The notes beneath the pieces are model-generated. The model had not been told where the DNA came from and did no database searches. It saw nothing but the letters and a program-made list of their open reading frames with translations. A DNA stretch of 64,000 nucleotides. Source: Rhodoplanes azumiensis (lineage in GTDB: Bacteria; Pseudomonadota; Alphaproteobacteria; Rhizobiales; Xanthobacteraceae). Shown piece after piece: positions 8,591 to 16,097 of this stretch (positions are counted from its first letter, which is position 1; each line of letters begins with the position of its first letter). The DNA lies in contig NZ_JBHUIW010000009.1 of NCBI RefSeq assembly GCF_042682915.1, forward strand, positions 62,001 to 126,000. The letters are read 5' to 3'. The position numbers and the translations under genes were made by a program.

Positions 8591-9415
8591 ATGTCCAACA
8601 AAGGTCTGTCGATCAACCTCGCCACCGTGCGTCAGCAGTGGACCCTCGGCGAGGCCGTCGCGGCCTGCGCCCGCCACGGCATCAAGGCGATCGACCCGTG
8701 GCGTGATCAGGTCGCCGCGTTCGGGCTCGAGGAGTCCGCAAAGGTCATCAAGGATCACGGCATGGACGTCACCGGCTACTGCCGCGGCGGCATGTTCCCG
8801 GCCGCGGACGCGGCCGGTCGGCAGGCGGCGATCGACGACAACCGGCGTGCCATCGACGAGGCGGCCACGATCGGCGCCGCGTGCCTGGTGCTGGTCGTCG
8901 GCGGCCTGCCGAAGGGCTCGCGCGACATCGTTGGCGCCCGCGAGATGGTGGCCGACGGCATGGCGACGATTCTGCCGCACGCCCGCGCCGCGAGGATGCC
9001 GCTCGCGATCGAGCCCTTGCACCCGATGTATGCGGGCGACCGTGCCTGCGTGAACACGCTCGGCCAGGCGCTGGATTTGTGCGAAAAGCTCGGGCCGGAC
9101 GTCGGTGTGGCGATCGATGCCTATCACGTCTGGTGGGATCCGGATCTCGCGAGCCAGATCGCCCGCGCCGGTCGCGAGAAGCGCATCTTCGCGTACCACA
9201 TCTGCGACTGGCTGGTGCCGACCAAGGACATGCTGCTCGACCGCGGCATGATGGGCGACGGCGTCATCGACCTGCCGGCGATCGCCAGGATGATCGAGGA
9301 CGCCGGCTTCACCGGCTATCACGAGGTCGAGATCTTCTCGTCCGAGGACTGGTGGAAGAAGCCCGGCGACGAGGTGCTGAAGACCTGCCTGGAGCGATTT
9401 GCCAGCGCGTGCTGA
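8591..9415 (+). CDS. Second sugar phosphate isomerase/epimerase-type TIM-barrel protein
   Basis: 274 residues of the same fold as the preceding gene but clearly divergent. Barrel features are GIKAIDPWRDQ, CLVLVVGGLPKGSRD, LAIEPLHPMYAGDRACVNT with the ligand Glu, VGVAIDAYHVWWDPD with Asp and His ligands, AYHICDWLVPTKD and YHEVEIFSSEDWW with the last Glu. A partial AGGA precedes the ATG. Two isomerase-type barrels beside a Gfo/Idh enzyme resemble keto-sugar or inositol-type pathways. It is the last gene of the run; a strong hairpin follows. Confidence 0.85.
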   Translation: MSNKGLSINLATVRQQWTLGEAVAACARHGIKAIDPWRDQVAAFGLEESAKVIKDHGMDVTGYCRGGMFPAADAAGRQAAIDDNRRAIDEAATIGAACLVLVVGGLPKGSRDIVGAREMVADGMATILPHARAARMPLAIEPLHPMYAGDRACVNTLGQALDLCEKLGPDVGVAIDAYHVWWDPDLASQIARAGREKRIFAYHICDWLVPTKDMLLDRGMMGDGVIDLPAIARMIEDAGFTGYHEVEIFSSEDWWKKPGDEVLKTCLERFASAC

Positions 9416-9485
9416 GCGATCGCGCCCGGGCGATCTCCCGGGCCGGATGTCACGACAGCGCCATGGGCGGATGTCGCGACCACGG

Positions 9486-9518
9486 CGCGGCCGCGGCCGC
9501 GTCATGGCCGCGGCCGCG
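9486..9518. terminator. Hairpin terminator between converging genes
   Basis: A perfect 13-bp GC-only stem at 9486-9498 and 9506-9518 surrounds a 7-base loop GCGTCAT. It lies between the plus-strand isomerase (stop 9415) and the minus-strand DUF1236 gene (stop 9535), so it can serve both strands. There is no T-run. Confidence 0.6.
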
Positions 9519-9521
9519 GCG

Positions 9522-9547
9522 TCAGCGGACCACCTCAGCGGACCACG
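9522..9547. repeat. 13-bp direct repeat covering the stop codon of DUF1236 gene A
   Basis: Units TCAGCGGACCACC (9522-9534) and TCAGCGGACCACG (9535-9547). The second contains the real TGA stop on the minus strand; the first is a copy beyond the gene end. Confidence 0.8.
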
Positions 9548-10569
9548 TCGGCCACCACGGTGCCGGTCGACGGGTCGATCAGCAGCACGCGGCCGTCGAC
9601 GACGGCGTACCGATACCCGCGCGTCTGCGGGATCTGCGTCACGATCTGGCGGGGCAACGGGGCGAGCGTCACCGTGTCCGGCACCACCGAGCCGACCGTC
9701 CAGGTCACGGTGCGGGTCGTCGGCACGGCGGCGTAGCCGGCGTAGGCTGGTTGCCAGCCGTAGGGTTGCGCATAGGCCGGCTGGCCCCAGGGCTGCGCGT
9801 AGGCCGGCTGCGCGTAGGTCGGCTGCGCGTAGGTCGGCGTCACCCGCTCCAGCATCGCGGGATCGTAGGAGGCCTGCTGGCCGAGCGTGCGGTAGATCAC
9901 GGCCCGCTGCGTCGGCGCGAGCGCCATCGGATCGGCCGTGACCCGCCGCGCCGTGCGGGTGCGGGTCGTCCGCGTCGGCTCGGGCTCGACGGCGCGCGCC
10001 ATGATGGGCGGCGTGCCGCGCCGGACCGTGCGGACCGCCGGGGCCGGCAACGGATCGTCGACCGACTCCTCGATCACCACGGTGCGGGTCGCGTCGACCG
10101 GGGCGGTCTCGCCATAGGGACCGCGATAGGGGCGCACCGTCACGCCGCCGGCCGCCCGGGCGGCCGGCGCGACGGCGACGGCGGGCGGCGCCGGGTCGGC
10201 GGGCACCCAGCCGGTCGGCGCCGGCGCCCAGCTCTGGAGATAGGCGTCGCCCGAAGGACCGTAGGTCGGGAACACCGGCGTGGTGGAGACCACCGGGGGC
10301 GCCATGGTCTGCAGCGGCCGCCGCGTCACCGTGATGCCGGCGGGTCCGCTGGTGATCACGGTCTCGACCGGCTCGTTCGAGACCTCGCGGGAGATGACGG
10401 TCTGGGCCTCGGCGAGGGTGGTTCCCGACAGGAGCGCCGCGGTGACGACCAGCATGCCGGGGGCGAGCAGGCGCGGGGCGGACAGGCGCGGGGCGGACAG
10501 GCGCGGGGCGGACAGGCGGGGCGCCAGGCCACGAGACGGGCGGGGGGCGAGCAGGCGGGATGCGGTCAT
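9535..10569 (-). CDS. DUF1236 family secreted protein A with repeat-rich N terminus
   Basis: 344 residues. The ATG at 10569 follows GGAGAG with good spacing. Residues 1-36 are a basic n-region made partly of a 5-residue SAPRL repeat, then a hydrophobic core (about 36-50) and a cut near AEA|Q (55/56). The middle is Pro/Thr/Ala-rich with AYAQP repeats (bases 9791-9835). The last 60 residues match DUF1236: WTVGSVVPDTVTLAPLP, then YRYAVVDGRVLLIDPSTG. The family is common in Rhizobiales and has no known function; export to the periplasm is expected. Two shorter members lie at 11509-11886 and 12234-12731. Confidence 0.75.
   Translation of the reverse strand: MTASRLLAPRPSRGLAPRLSAPRLSAPRLSAPRLLAPGMLVVTAALLSGTTLAEAQTVISREVSNEPVETVITSGPAGITVTRRPLQTMAPPVVSTTPVFPTYGPSGDAYLQSWAPAPTGWVPADPAPPAVAVAPAARAAGGVTVRPYRGPYGETAPVDATRTVVIEESVDDPLPAPAVRTVRRGTPPIMARAVEPEPTRTTRTRTARRVTADPMALAPTQRAVIYRTLGQQASYDPAMLERVTPTYAQPTYAQPAYAQPWGQPAYAQPYGWQPAYAGYAAVPTTRTVTWTVGSVVPDTVTLAPLPRQIVTQIPQTRGYRYAVVDGRVLLIDPSTGTVVADVVR
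9791..9835. repeat. 15-bp tandem repeat, three copies, coding repeat of DUF1236 gene A
   Basis: Units at 9791-9805, 9806-9820 and 9821-9835 (GGCTGCGCGTAGGTC type; the first differs by one base). On the minus strand they encode repeated (A/T)YAQP. Confidence 0.9.
10471..10515. repeat. 15-bp perfect tandem repeat, three copies, in the signal-peptide n-region of DUF1236 gene A
   Basis: GCGCGGGGCGGACAG occurs three times without mismatch (10471-10485, 10486-10500, 10501-10515). On the minus strand it encodes the repeated LSAPR pentapeptide before the hydrophobic core. Confidence 0.95.
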
Positions 10570-10834
10570 GCGGCCTCTCCGGGCTGGTGACGGTACACCC
10601 CAACGCCGGCGCTCCGGTGCCGTTCCCGGCATACCGTCACACGGTCTCGTGAGCGCTCGTCGGATCTCGAGAATGTGGCGATCTTTGGACGACAGCGAGG
10701 CGGCAAATGCCCCGCTGCGGCCGTCACGACGTCAAATTCCCGAGAGTTAATCATGGGATGGCGCGTCGCCATGGGGCGTCGCTCGAAGGGGACCACCGCA
10801 GGGTGGATCGGGCCCGACCGGATGCGCCGAGGGG

Positions 10835-10870
10835 ACCAGAGTTTCGAACCAGACCAGAGTTTCAAACCAG
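10835..10870 (+). repeat. 18-bp direct repeat in the leader of the next gene
   Basis: ACCAGAGTTTCGAACCAG (10835-10852) is followed at once by the same sequence with one change (10853-10870). It lies just before the ribosome-binding site of the gene at 10884. Confidence 0.9.
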
Positions 10871-10883
10871 GAGTACGGGGAGA

Positions 10884-11273
10884 ATGACCATCACGACCCA
10901 GGCGCCGCTGCAGCCGGCCGACGACGTCGAGGCCGCCGCCACCTCGTTCGAGGGCGAGATCCGCGAGTTCGTCCGGCGCGACTTCACGCCGGTGCGCCGC
11001 GGCACCGACACCGGCTCGGGCGAGTTCGCGGCCAGCAACATCTCGACCCTGGTGCAGCGGGTCGCCGGCACGTCGCTCGCCGAGATCGAGAACCTGATCG
11101 GCGAGCTGCAGACGCTGCGCGACTACATCGCCAGCGAGGGCGAGCGCGTGCAGCGCGAGCTCGCCGGCTACGCCCAGCTCAACCAGGCCGCCATGGCCTC
11201 GACCCGCATCATCGCGGACAGCATGTCGAAATGGAAGACGCACGCCGGCGTCGACGAGACCAAGACGGCGTGA
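10884..11273 (+). CDS. Small conserved coiled-coil protein of unknown function
   Basis: 129 residues, acidic and mostly helical, with no signal peptide or membrane span. GGGGAGA precedes the ATG at 10884. The middle segment, SLAEIENLIGELQTLRDYIASEGERVQREL, has the heptad pattern of a coiled coil and the C-terminal part, NQAAMASTRIIADSMSKWK, a second amphipathic helix. Similar small proteins are annotated as hypothetical in Rhizobiales; a phasin-like or scaffold role is possible but not supported by any motif. It has its own leader, which carries a duplicated 18-bp unit. Confidence 0.7.
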   Translation: MTITTQAPLQPADDVEAAATSFEGEIREFVRRDFTPVRRGTDTGSGEFAASNISTLVQRVAGTSLAEIENLIGELQTLRDYIASEGERVQRELAGYAQLNQAAMASTRIIADSMSKWKTHAGVDETKTA

Positions 11274-11347
11274 GTCGAGGCCGCGTCTCTCATCTGGTCG
11301 ATCCCTGCCGATCAGATCCAAGGAGACGTCGCGGTCGGGCACCGAAC

Positions 11348-11368
11348 CCTCTCCCCGCAGGGGAGAGG
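11348..11368. terminator. Hairpin of the CTCTCCCC-GGGGAGAG type after the small coiled-coil gene
   Basis: Perfect 9-bp arms, 11348-11356 and 11360-11368, around GCA. This is a common Rhizobiales dispersed palindrome; here it can also act as a transcript end between genes that converge (11273 and 11509). Confidence 0.5.
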
Positions 11369-11508
11369 TGAAGGGGTGCGAGCCGCCCCTCGACTCGTCC
11401 GACGACAATCGGTGTTTCAGCGCGTCGATGCGGCGCGACGCCTAGCCCTCGGGGAGACCGGGCGCGAAGGCGTCCCCGGACCGGACCTCCGTGCTCCGGT
11501 CGCCGGCC

Positions 11509-11886
11509 TCACTCCTGCGACGTGATCACGAGCGCGACGCGCCGCGACGCCGGCTCGACCAGCACGACCTGCGTCTCGATCATCGCCACCGAGAACAGCG
11601 CCGCCTCGGGCATCAGCGTCACCAGCGTGTCCGGCATCGGCGCGATGTCGACGCCGGCCGGCAGCGTGGCGCCGACGGAGACGCGGAAGCCGGTCGGGGC
11701 GGCGTGGTTCTTCCGGGTGCGGCTGACGCTCTGATAGATCGTGTGGCGCTGCGCGTCGCTGAAGCGCACGCGCGGAGCCGCGCCCGGATCCTGGGTGTCC
11801 TGTGGCGTCGTCTGGGCGGCGACGCGATCCGGCGTCACCGCCGCCAGCAGGGCCGCGAGCATCAGGATCGGCGGCGAACGGCGCAT
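11509..11886 (-). CDS. DUF1236 family secreted protein B (short form)
   Basis: 125 residues. The ATG at 11886 is set by GGAGGT five bases upstream; a longer frame to 12021 has no such site. The signal peptide spans residues 1-24 (MRRSPPILMLAALLAAV, cut near VAA|Q). The mature domain has the DUF1236 layout: RVSVGATLPAGVDIAPMPD, then AALFSVAMIETQVVLVEPASRRVALVI. It lacks the repeat-rich middle of protein A. Function unknown; probably periplasmic. The upstream 347 bases to the next gene are described separately. Confidence 0.7.
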   Translation of the reverse strand: MRRSPPILMLAALLAAVTPDRVAAQTTPQDTQDPGAAPRVRFSDAQRHTIYQSVSRTRKNHAAPTGFRVSVGATLPAGVDIAPMPDTLVTLMPEAALFSVAMIETQVVLVEPASRRVALVITSQE

Positions 11887-12233
11887 GCGAGACCTCCATC
11901 GCGACGTGATCTCCTCGTCAACGCCGGCTCCGCAGACACTGTTCCTGGATGCGATCGGGATCGTGCGACCGCCACGCTGTCGCCGCACAGCTTGATGCGG
12001 CCTTAACCTTGTTTCGATCATGCCCGGGGTCCGACCCGGCGACCGTGTGCGAGAGGATCGACGCCTGGGACGCCACCGACGGCGAGGGCGACGGCGAGGG
12101 CGGCGACGAAGTCGTCTTCAGGGGCCCGTTCCTCGATGTACTGCCGGCCGCCGCCAGCCGCATGCCGGAGCGCGCCAAGCCCAAGTCACAAGCCAGTGAC
12201 GGGTGCGAGTGAGCGCTCGCGCGGCGCCGCCGG
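11887..12233. other. Intergenic stretch between DUF1236 genes B and C
   Basis: I see no supported gene. An 87-codon plus-strand frame (11949-12212) lacks a ribosome-binding site and has skewed composition, with a 12-bp GACGGCGAGGGC duplication near 12082-12105. Promoter elements for gene B would lie here. Confidence 0.4.
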
Positions 12234-12731
12234 CTACTTCGCGAGAACCTCGACCACCCGCATGTTGGTCGGGTCGACCAGCACGATCCGCTCCTCGACC
12301 ACGGTGTAGCGGTAGAGCGTCGCCTCCGGGATGTCGGCCAGCGTCCGGTCGGGCAGCATGTGCAGCTCCATCGCGGGCGGCAGCTCGGCCCCGACCTGCG
12401 GCGAGACGCCGGGCGGCACCTTCACGTCGCGGCGGGTCTGGCGCACCGCCTGCACGATCGCGACCTTCTGGGCCTCGGTGAGCGGGGCCGGCCGGGTCGA
12501 CACTGGGCCGACACCGCCGGTCGACGGCATCGTCGGCGGCGGCGTCTGGGCGTGCGTGCGAGGCGATTCGGCGAGCAGCACTGCGCCGGCCATCGCGACC
12601 GCCCCCGAGACCATTCCAAGCACCGTCCGCAATGACGCGCGCCGGGCCGGGAGCCGCCCGACGGGTGACCGCCGCGCAGGCATTCGAGCAGGCATTCGAG
12701 CAGGTATTCGAGCGGGTGTTCGGGCCGGCAT
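12234..12731 (-). CDS. DUF1236 family secreted protein C with PAR-repeat N terminus
   Basis: 165 residues from ATG 12731, chosen because GAGG lies 6 bases upstream; ATG 12737 is two codons further out. Residues 1-20 are a PAR(T/I/M) tetrapeptide repeat, then a basic stretch, a hydrophobic core (about 36-54, TVLGMVSGAVAMAGAVLLA) and a likely cut near HAQ at 60-62. The mature part has the DUF1236 pattern: VSPQVGAELPPAMELHMLPD, then YRYTVVEERIVLVDPTNMRVVEVL. The positively charged repeat lengthens the n-region of the signal peptide, as in protein A. Function unknown. Confidence 0.72.
   Translation of the reverse strand: MPARTPARIPARMPARMPARRSPVGRLPARRASLRTVLGMVSGAVAMAGAVLLAESPRTHAQTPPPTMPSTGGVGPVSTRPAPLTEAQKVAIVQAVRQTRRDVKVPPGVSPQVGAELPPAMELHMLPDRTLADIPEATLYRYTVVEERIVLVDPTNMRVVEVLAK
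12677..12724. repeat. 12-bp tandem repeat, about four copies, in the n-region of DUF1236 gene C
   Basis: CAGGCATTCGAG at 12677-12688 and 12689-12700, CAGGTATTCGAG at 12701-12712 and a diverged unit at 12713-12724. It encodes repeated (M/I/T)PAR on the minus strand. Confidence 0.9.
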
Positions 12732-12967
12732 GGACATCCTCGCACGCGAGAGGGCGTTCGTGAGGGAATGCCGTGGCGCGGAAGACGTTCCGGTCGCGGT
12801 CCGCTGCGGCCGTGCACCGGGATCGTGGGTCGCCCCGGGCGACCCGCGAGATGCGGTGGCGACGCCCCTGCGGGGCAGGGGGGTTGCGGAATCGTGCCGG
12901 CCTCCGGCATACCCCGGACCCCGGCGCCGCGGCCTTCGCTCGCGCCGGCGAGGGTCGGGAGGTCCGA

Positions 12968-13012
12968 GTGAGCGCAGCCAACGTGAGCGCAACCAACGTG
13001 AGCGCAACCATC
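12968..13012 (+). repeat. 15-bp tandem repeat, three copies, each with a GTG codon, at the start of tex
   Basis: Units at 12968-12982, 12983-12997 and 12998-13012 begin GTGAGCGCA and encode VSAAN, VSATN, VSATI. Each supplies an in-frame GTG; only the first has a strong ribosome-binding site. Confidence 0.92.
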
Positions 13013-15352
13013 AATCGCCGCATCGCCGAGGAGCTGGAGGTGCGCGAGCCGCAGGTCGCCGCCGCGGTCGAGCTGCTCGACGGGGGCGCCACGGTGCCGT
13101 TCATCGCCCGCTACCGCAAAGAGGCGACCGGCGCGCTCGACGACTCCCAGCTTCGCACCCTGGAGGAACGGCTGCGATACCTGCGCGAGCTGGAGGAGCG
13201 ACGCACCGCGATCCTCGAGTCGATCAAGTCGCAGGGCAAGCTCGACGACGCGCTCGAGGCGCAGATCATGGCCGCCGACTCGAAGGCGCGGCTCGAGGAC
13301 ATCTACCTGCCGTTCAAGCCGAAGCGCCGCACCAAGGCGGAGATCGCCCGCGAGGCCGGCCTCGCGCCGCTCGCCGAGCAACTCCTCGCCGATCCGACCA
13401 ACGACCCGCAGGCACTCGCCGCGACCTTCGTGAACCCGGACAAGAACGTCGCCGACGCGGCGGCGGCGCTCGACGGCGCCCGCGCCATCCTGGTCGAGCG
13501 CTTCGCCGAGGACGCGGATCTGATCGGCAAGCTGCGCGAGGCGCTGTGGTCGACCGGCAAGCTCGTCTCCAAGGTGCGCGACGGCAAGGCCGAGGCGGGC
13601 GCCAAGTTCTCCGACTATTTCGACTTCTCCGAGCCGCTGACCAAGCTGCCCTCGCACCGCATCCTCGCGATCTTCCGCGGCGAGCGCGAGGAGATGCTGG
13701 ACGTGCGCATCGAGGGGGAGGACGCGGGCTCGGGCCCGACGCCTTACGAGCTCTCGATCATGCACCGCTTCGCCATCGCGGATCGCGGCCGGCCGGCCGA
13801 CAAGTGGCTTGTCGACACCGCGCGCTGGGCGTGGCGCACCAAGATCTTCGTGCATCTCACCATCGATCTGCGGCTGCGCCTGTGGACGGCGGCCGAGGAT
13901 GAGGCGGTGCGGGTGTTCGCCGCCAATCTGCGCGATCTCCTGCTCGCCGCCCCGGCCGGCTCCCGCGCCACCATGGGCCTCGATCCGGGCTACCGCACCG
14001 GCGTCAAGGTGGCCGTGGTGGACGCCACCGGCAAGGTGGTGGCGACCGACGCGATCTTCCCGCACGAGCCGCAGCGGCGCTGGGACGCCTCGATCGCGAC
14101 GCTCGCGGCGCTCGCCCGCGCCCACAAGGTCGAGCTGATCGCCATCGGCAACGGCACGGCGTCGCGCGAGACCGACAAGCTCGCCGCCGAGCTGATCAAG
14201 AAGCATCCCGAGCTGAAGCTCTCGAAGATCGTCGTGTCGGAGGCGGGTGCCTCGGTGTACTCGGCCTCGGCCTTCGCGTCGGAGGAGCTGCCGGGCCTCG
14301 ACGTGACGCTGCGCGGCGCCGTGTCGATCGCGCGCCGGCTGCAGGATCCGCTCGCCGAACTCGTCAAGATCGATCCGAAGTCGATCGGCGTCGGCCAGTA
14401 TCAGCACGACCTCTCCGAGTCGAAGCTCTCCCGCTCGCTCGACGCCGTGGTCGAGGACTGCGTGAACGCGGTCGGCGTGGACGTGAACACCGCCTCGGCG
14501 CCGCTGCTCGCCCGGGTGTCGGGCATCGGCTCGGGGCTCGCCCAGAACATCGTGCTGCACCGTGACACGAACGGCCCGTTCAAGAGCCGCAAGGCGCTGA
14601 AGGAGGTGCCGCGGCTCGGGCCCAAGGCGTTCGAGCAGTGCGCCGGCTTCCTGCGCATCCGCAACGGTGAAGATCCGCTCGACGCATCCGGCGTGCACCC
14701 GGAAGCCTATCCGGTGGTGCGGCGGATTCTCCAGGCGACCAAGAGCGACATCAAGGCGCTGATCGGAAACGCGGCGACGTTGCGCGGCCTACAACCGAAG
14801 AGCTTCGTCGACGAGACCTTCGGTCTGCCGACCGTCACGGACATCCTGAAGGAGCTGGAGAAGCCGGGCCGTGACCCGCGCCCGGCCTTCAAGACGGCCG
14901 AGTTCAAGGAGGGCGTCGAGACGCTCGACGACCTCGAGCCCGGCATGATCCTCGAAGGCGTCGTCACCAATGTCGCGGCGTTCGGCGCCTTCGTCGACAT
15001 CGGCGTGCACCAGGACGGGCTCGTCCACGTCTCGGCGATGTCGAAGACCTTCGTGAAGGATCCGCGCGAGGTGGCGAAGCCCGGCGACATCGTGCGCGTG
15101 AAGGTGCTCGAGGTCGACAAGCCGCGCAAGCGCATCTCGCTCACCATGCGGCTCGACGACCAGCCGGGGCAGGAGCAGCGCTCCGGCGCCGGCCGTCCGG
15201 CGGGTGGTGCCGGGCGCGATGCCCGCGGCGGCGGTGGGCGCAGCGACTACGGCCGCAAGCCCGAGCGCGACACCGGCAACAATGCGCTGGCCGAGGCGCT
15301 GCGACGCGCGGGCCTCGGCGGCGGCGGCAGCAACGAGAAGGGCCGGCGCTGA
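12968..15352 (+). CDS. tex: RNA-binding transcription accessory protein Tex
   Basis: 794-residue Tex/YhgF protein, full length for the family. Order: helical N-terminal domain (INRRIAEELEVREPQVAAAVELLDGGATVPFIARYRKE near residue 15-60), YqgF RNase-H-like domain (GLDPGYRTGVKVAVVDATGK), helix-hairpin-helix region (VNTASAPLLARVSGIGSGLA), and an S1 RNA-binding domain (GMILEGVVTNVAAFGAFVDIG, DGLVHVSAMS). The tail is rich in Gly/Arg. Tex binds nucleic acid and affects transcription and ribosome-related processes. The GTG at 12968 is chosen for the GGGAGGT at 12957-12963; two further GTG codons arise from a 15-bp repeat. Confidence 0.95.
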   Translation: MSAANVSATNVSATINRRIAEELEVREPQVAAAVELLDGGATVPFIARYRKEATGALDDSQLRTLEERLRYLRELEERRTAILESIKSQGKLDDALEAQIMAADSKARLEDIYLPFKPKRRTKAEIAREAGLAPLAEQLLADPTNDPQALAATFVNPDKNVADAAAALDGARAILVERFAEDADLIGKLREALWSTGKLVSKVRDGKAEAGAKFSDYFDFSEPLTKLPSHRILAIFRGEREEMLDVRIEGEDAGSGPTPYELSIMHRFAIADRGRPADKWLVDTARWAWRTKIFVHLTIDLRLRLWTAAEDEAVRVFAANLRDLLLAAPAGSRATMGLDPGYRTGVKVAVVDATGKVVATDAIFPHEPQRRWDASIATLAALARAHKVELIAIGNGTASRETDKLAAELIKKHPELKLSKIVVSEAGASVYSASAFASEELPGLDVTLRGAVSIARRLQDPLAELVKIDPKSIGVGQYQHDLSESKLSRSLDAVVEDCVNAVGVDVNTASAPLLARVSGIGSGLAQNIVLHRDTNGPFKSRKALKEVPRLGPKAFEQCAGFLRIRNGEDPLDASGVHPEAYPVVRRILQATKSDIKALIGNAATLRGLQPKSFVDETFGLPTVTDILKELEKPGRDPRPAFKTAEFKEGVETLDDLEPGMILEGVVTNVAAFGAFVDIGVHQDGLVHVSAMSKTFVKDPREVAKPGDIVRVKVLEVDKPRKRISLTMRLDDQPGQEQRSGAGRPAGGAGRDARGGGGRSDYGRKPERDTGNNALAEALRRAGLGGGGSNEKGRR

Positions 15353-15773
15353 CCCGCGTGCCGGCGGGGTGCGGCGATGCCGCGCCCGGTTCCGGCGACA
15401 CACTCGGAGCTTTCCGCTGGATTTCGGCTTCGGCGCGGAGCCTGCCGTCGGGCCGGCGGCAGGCCGGCCGCCGTGGCGCCGCTCCGAAATGACGACCGAA
15501 TCGATCAGCCGGATGTCTTACGAGAACGGCCGTCAGGGCCTCGGTCCGTCGTCGCACGTCACGACCGGGACGCCCGAAGACGTCGCGAACATCCCGAAAC
15601 GATCGTTCCGATCAAAACAGCAACGGCCGGCTGGTCCCGCGAACGGGAGCAACCAGCCCGAGCCGTGAGTTCTCACACGAGGCACCGTCCGCTGCGCCGC
15701 CCGGTCGGGACCGAACGACGGCGGAGGATCGTCGCGTCGGCGACGCGCGTCAGCGCCGCGAGTCGGACGTGCG
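15353..15773. other. Intergenic stretch after tex, with a 24-bp duplication at 15742-15789
   Basis: I see no supported gene between the converging tex and the histone-like gene. Two 24-base units (15742-15765, 15766-15789; one mismatch) cover the end of the histone-like gene, so its last residues DSRR and stop are copied once beyond the true stop. Confidence 0.6.
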
Positions 15774-16097
15774 TCAGCGCCGCGAGTCGAGCGAGACGCC
15801 GAGCGAATAGGCCTTCTGGCGGGTCGCGCCTTCGGTCCGCTTCAGCGCCTTGGCGATCTTCGCCGTCGGCAGCTTCTGCTTGGCGAGCGCCTTGAGCTCC
15901 TTCACGTCGTCGTTGGTCCAGCCGCGCCGCTTGGAGGCGCCGGCCTTCTTGGCGGTGGCGGCGGTCTTGCTCGCTGCCTTCGGGGCCGCGACCTTCTTGG
16001 GCGCCGTCACCTTCTTGGCCGGGGCCTTCTTGGCGGCAGCCTTCTTGGGGGCGGCCTTCTTCGATGCGGCCTTCTTGGCAGTCGTCGCTTTAGCCAT
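15774..16097 (-). CDS. Histone H1-like Lys/Ala/Pro-rich protein with a C-terminal helix-turn-helix domain
   Basis: 107 residues. Residues 1-55 are a disordered AKKAA/PKKAA tail as in histone H1 and AlgP-like proteins. Residues 57-107 form a compact domain, RRGWTNDDVKELKALAKQKL then TAKIAKALKRTEGATRQKA, with the spacing of a short Myb/SANT-like or resolvase-like helix-turn-helix. GAGGAG lies 6 bases before the ATG, so expression is probably strong. DNA binding and nucleoid compaction are inferred. Similar two-part proteins occur in Rhizobiales without defined function. Confidence 0.75.
   Translation of the reverse strand: MAKATTAKKAASKKAAPKKAAAKKAPAKKVTAPKKVAAPKAASKTAATAKKAGASKRRGWTNDDVKELKALAKQKLPTAKIAKALKRTEGATRQKAYSLGVSLDSRR

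Noticed and set aside
9791..10515. Tandem repeats as a possible CRISPR array
   Set aside because: Units are 12-18 bp, directly adjacent without spacers and partly coding; no cas genes are nearby.
7424..10603. Very long minus-strand open frame (over 1000 codons) opposite tctA, the isomerases and the DUF1236 gene
   Set aside because: High GC removes stop codons on the opposite strand. The frame is Arg/Ala/Asp-rich, has no domain motif, and lies against well-recognised genes.
10842..10868. GTTTCGAACC / GTTTCAAACC as a tRNA T-loop
   Set aside because: No acceptor or anticodon stems surround it; it is a simple 18-bp direct repeat.
11949..12212. 87-codon plus-strand frame between DUF1236 genes B and C
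   Set aside because: No ribosome-binding site, no recognisable domain, and part is a 12-bp repeat.
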